Assembly: GCA_020345705.1 (NCBI GenBank)
Contig: CP070766.1
Span: 895,617 to 907,969, forward strand
Reading direction: 5' to 3'
Source of the DNA: Candidatus Zixiibacteriota bacterium
GTDB taxonomy: Bacteria > Zixibacteria > MSB-5A5 > GN15 > PGXB01
DNA: 12,353 nt
This document shows, piece after piece, positions 12,226 through 12,353 of the stretch. Made by a program: the position numbers and the translations under genes. A model generated the notes under the pieces. That model had not been told where the DNA came from, did no database searches, and saw only the letters and a program-made list of their open reading frames with translations. Each line of letters starts with the position of its first letter. Within the stretch, counting starts at the first letter, position 1.

Positions 12226-12353
12226 TCATTCACAGGGCCATGACGAAGGACAGTTCGGAGGATCACCGTTCTTGTAGAGATAGTTAACCAAATAAGAAAC
12301 ATCAAGCAGGTTAATGGCGCAGTTACCGTCGGCGTCCGCGACTTCCATCGTCA
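12226..12353 (-). CDS. C-terminal end of a dockerin-repeat protein (partial)
   Basis: On the minus strand the frame runs from the window edge to a TGA at 12228-12226 and encodes 41 residues. They contain DADGNCAINLLD, which fits the dockerin type I calcium loop: Asp1, Asp3, Asn5, Ile8 and Asp12. Next comes the helix VSYLVNYLYKNG and a short tail with PPNCPSSWPC. The NLLDVSYLVNYLYK wording is the style of dockerin repeats that close many large secreted proteins in Zixibacteria-like and related genomes. Only one half-repeat lies inside the window; a dockerin normally has two. Such a domain would bind a cohesin or act as a stand-alone calcium module on an extracellular protein. The rest of the protein, including any signal peptide or enzyme domain, is outside the window. 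It is convergent with the pilin operon. Confidence 0.78.
   Translation of the reverse strand, partial: TMEVADADGNCAINLLDVSYLVNYLYKNGDPPNCPSSWPCE

Noticed and set aside
12091..12243. A 50-codon plus-strand frame beginning ATG at 12091 with a very basic translation
   Set aside because: It has no good ribosome site, runs straight through a strong terminator and overlaps the dockerin gene on the other strand; the basic look comes from A-rich DNA.
1..12353. CRISPR array, tRNA or rRNA genes, insertion sequences, toxin-antitoxin or defence genes
   Set aside because: I looked for regular repeats, cloverleaf or rRNA-like conserved stretches and transposase motifs on both strands and saw none that hold up.

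Overview
The window reads as chromosomal DNA of a Gram-negative-type bacterium of moderate GC content with AT-rich intergenic gaps. Three traits point to the FCB side of the tree, possibly candidate phylum Zixibacteria or a relative: a myo-inositol-1-phosphate synthase, a dockerin repeat of the form D-x-D-x-N...LLDVSYLVNYLY at the C-terminus of a (probably secreted) protein, and a PilX-like protein with a repetitive beta-rich C-terminus. The phylum call is inference from protein style only; no rRNA or marker tree is available here. No tRNA, rRNA, CRISPR array, insertion sequence or phage gene was seen.

Layout. (1) 1-189: start of a divergent minus-strand gene and an AT-rich divergent promoter region. 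(2) 190-1389: ino1, ending in a stem-loop at 1421-1451. (3) 1466-7907: six tightly packed plus-strand genes that look like one transcription unit: tmk (thymidylate kinase), an S41 C-terminal processing protease, a TauE/SafE membrane transporter, a small DUF1634-like membrane protein, an MtnX-like HAD phosphatase, and a large NDP-sugar pyrophosphorylase fused to a phosphomannomutase-like domain. Neighbours overlap by 28 and 4 nt or are 1-2 nt apart, except for a 33-nt gap before the last gene. A hairpin terminator follows at 7918-7951. (4) 8186-9580: asnS, with its own candidate promoter and a leader hairpin followed by six Ts. (5) 9808-11982: three type IV minor-pilin genes (PilV-, PilW- and PilX-like), closed by a textbook intrinsic terminator. 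(6) 12167-12353: a second terminator, probably bidirectional, and the C-terminal end of a convergent dockerin-containing protein.

How the genes may fit together. ino1 supplies inositol-1-phosphate for inositol lipids or solutes, and the sugar nucleotidyltransferase supplies activated sugar for surface glycans. The S41 protease, TauE-type permease and minor pilins are all envelope functions. tmk and asnS are housekeeping genes. The window is mainly ordinary core and envelope genome, and I do not see a clear new defence or mobile system. The most notable points are: a sugar-nucleotide enzyme whose phosphomannomutase-like half has lost every recognisable catalytic motif; a histone-like basic tail on the inositol phosphate synthase; a TauE gene whose only plausible start is a CTG (or ATA) overlapping the preceding stop; and the PilX-like fusion to a repetitive domain.
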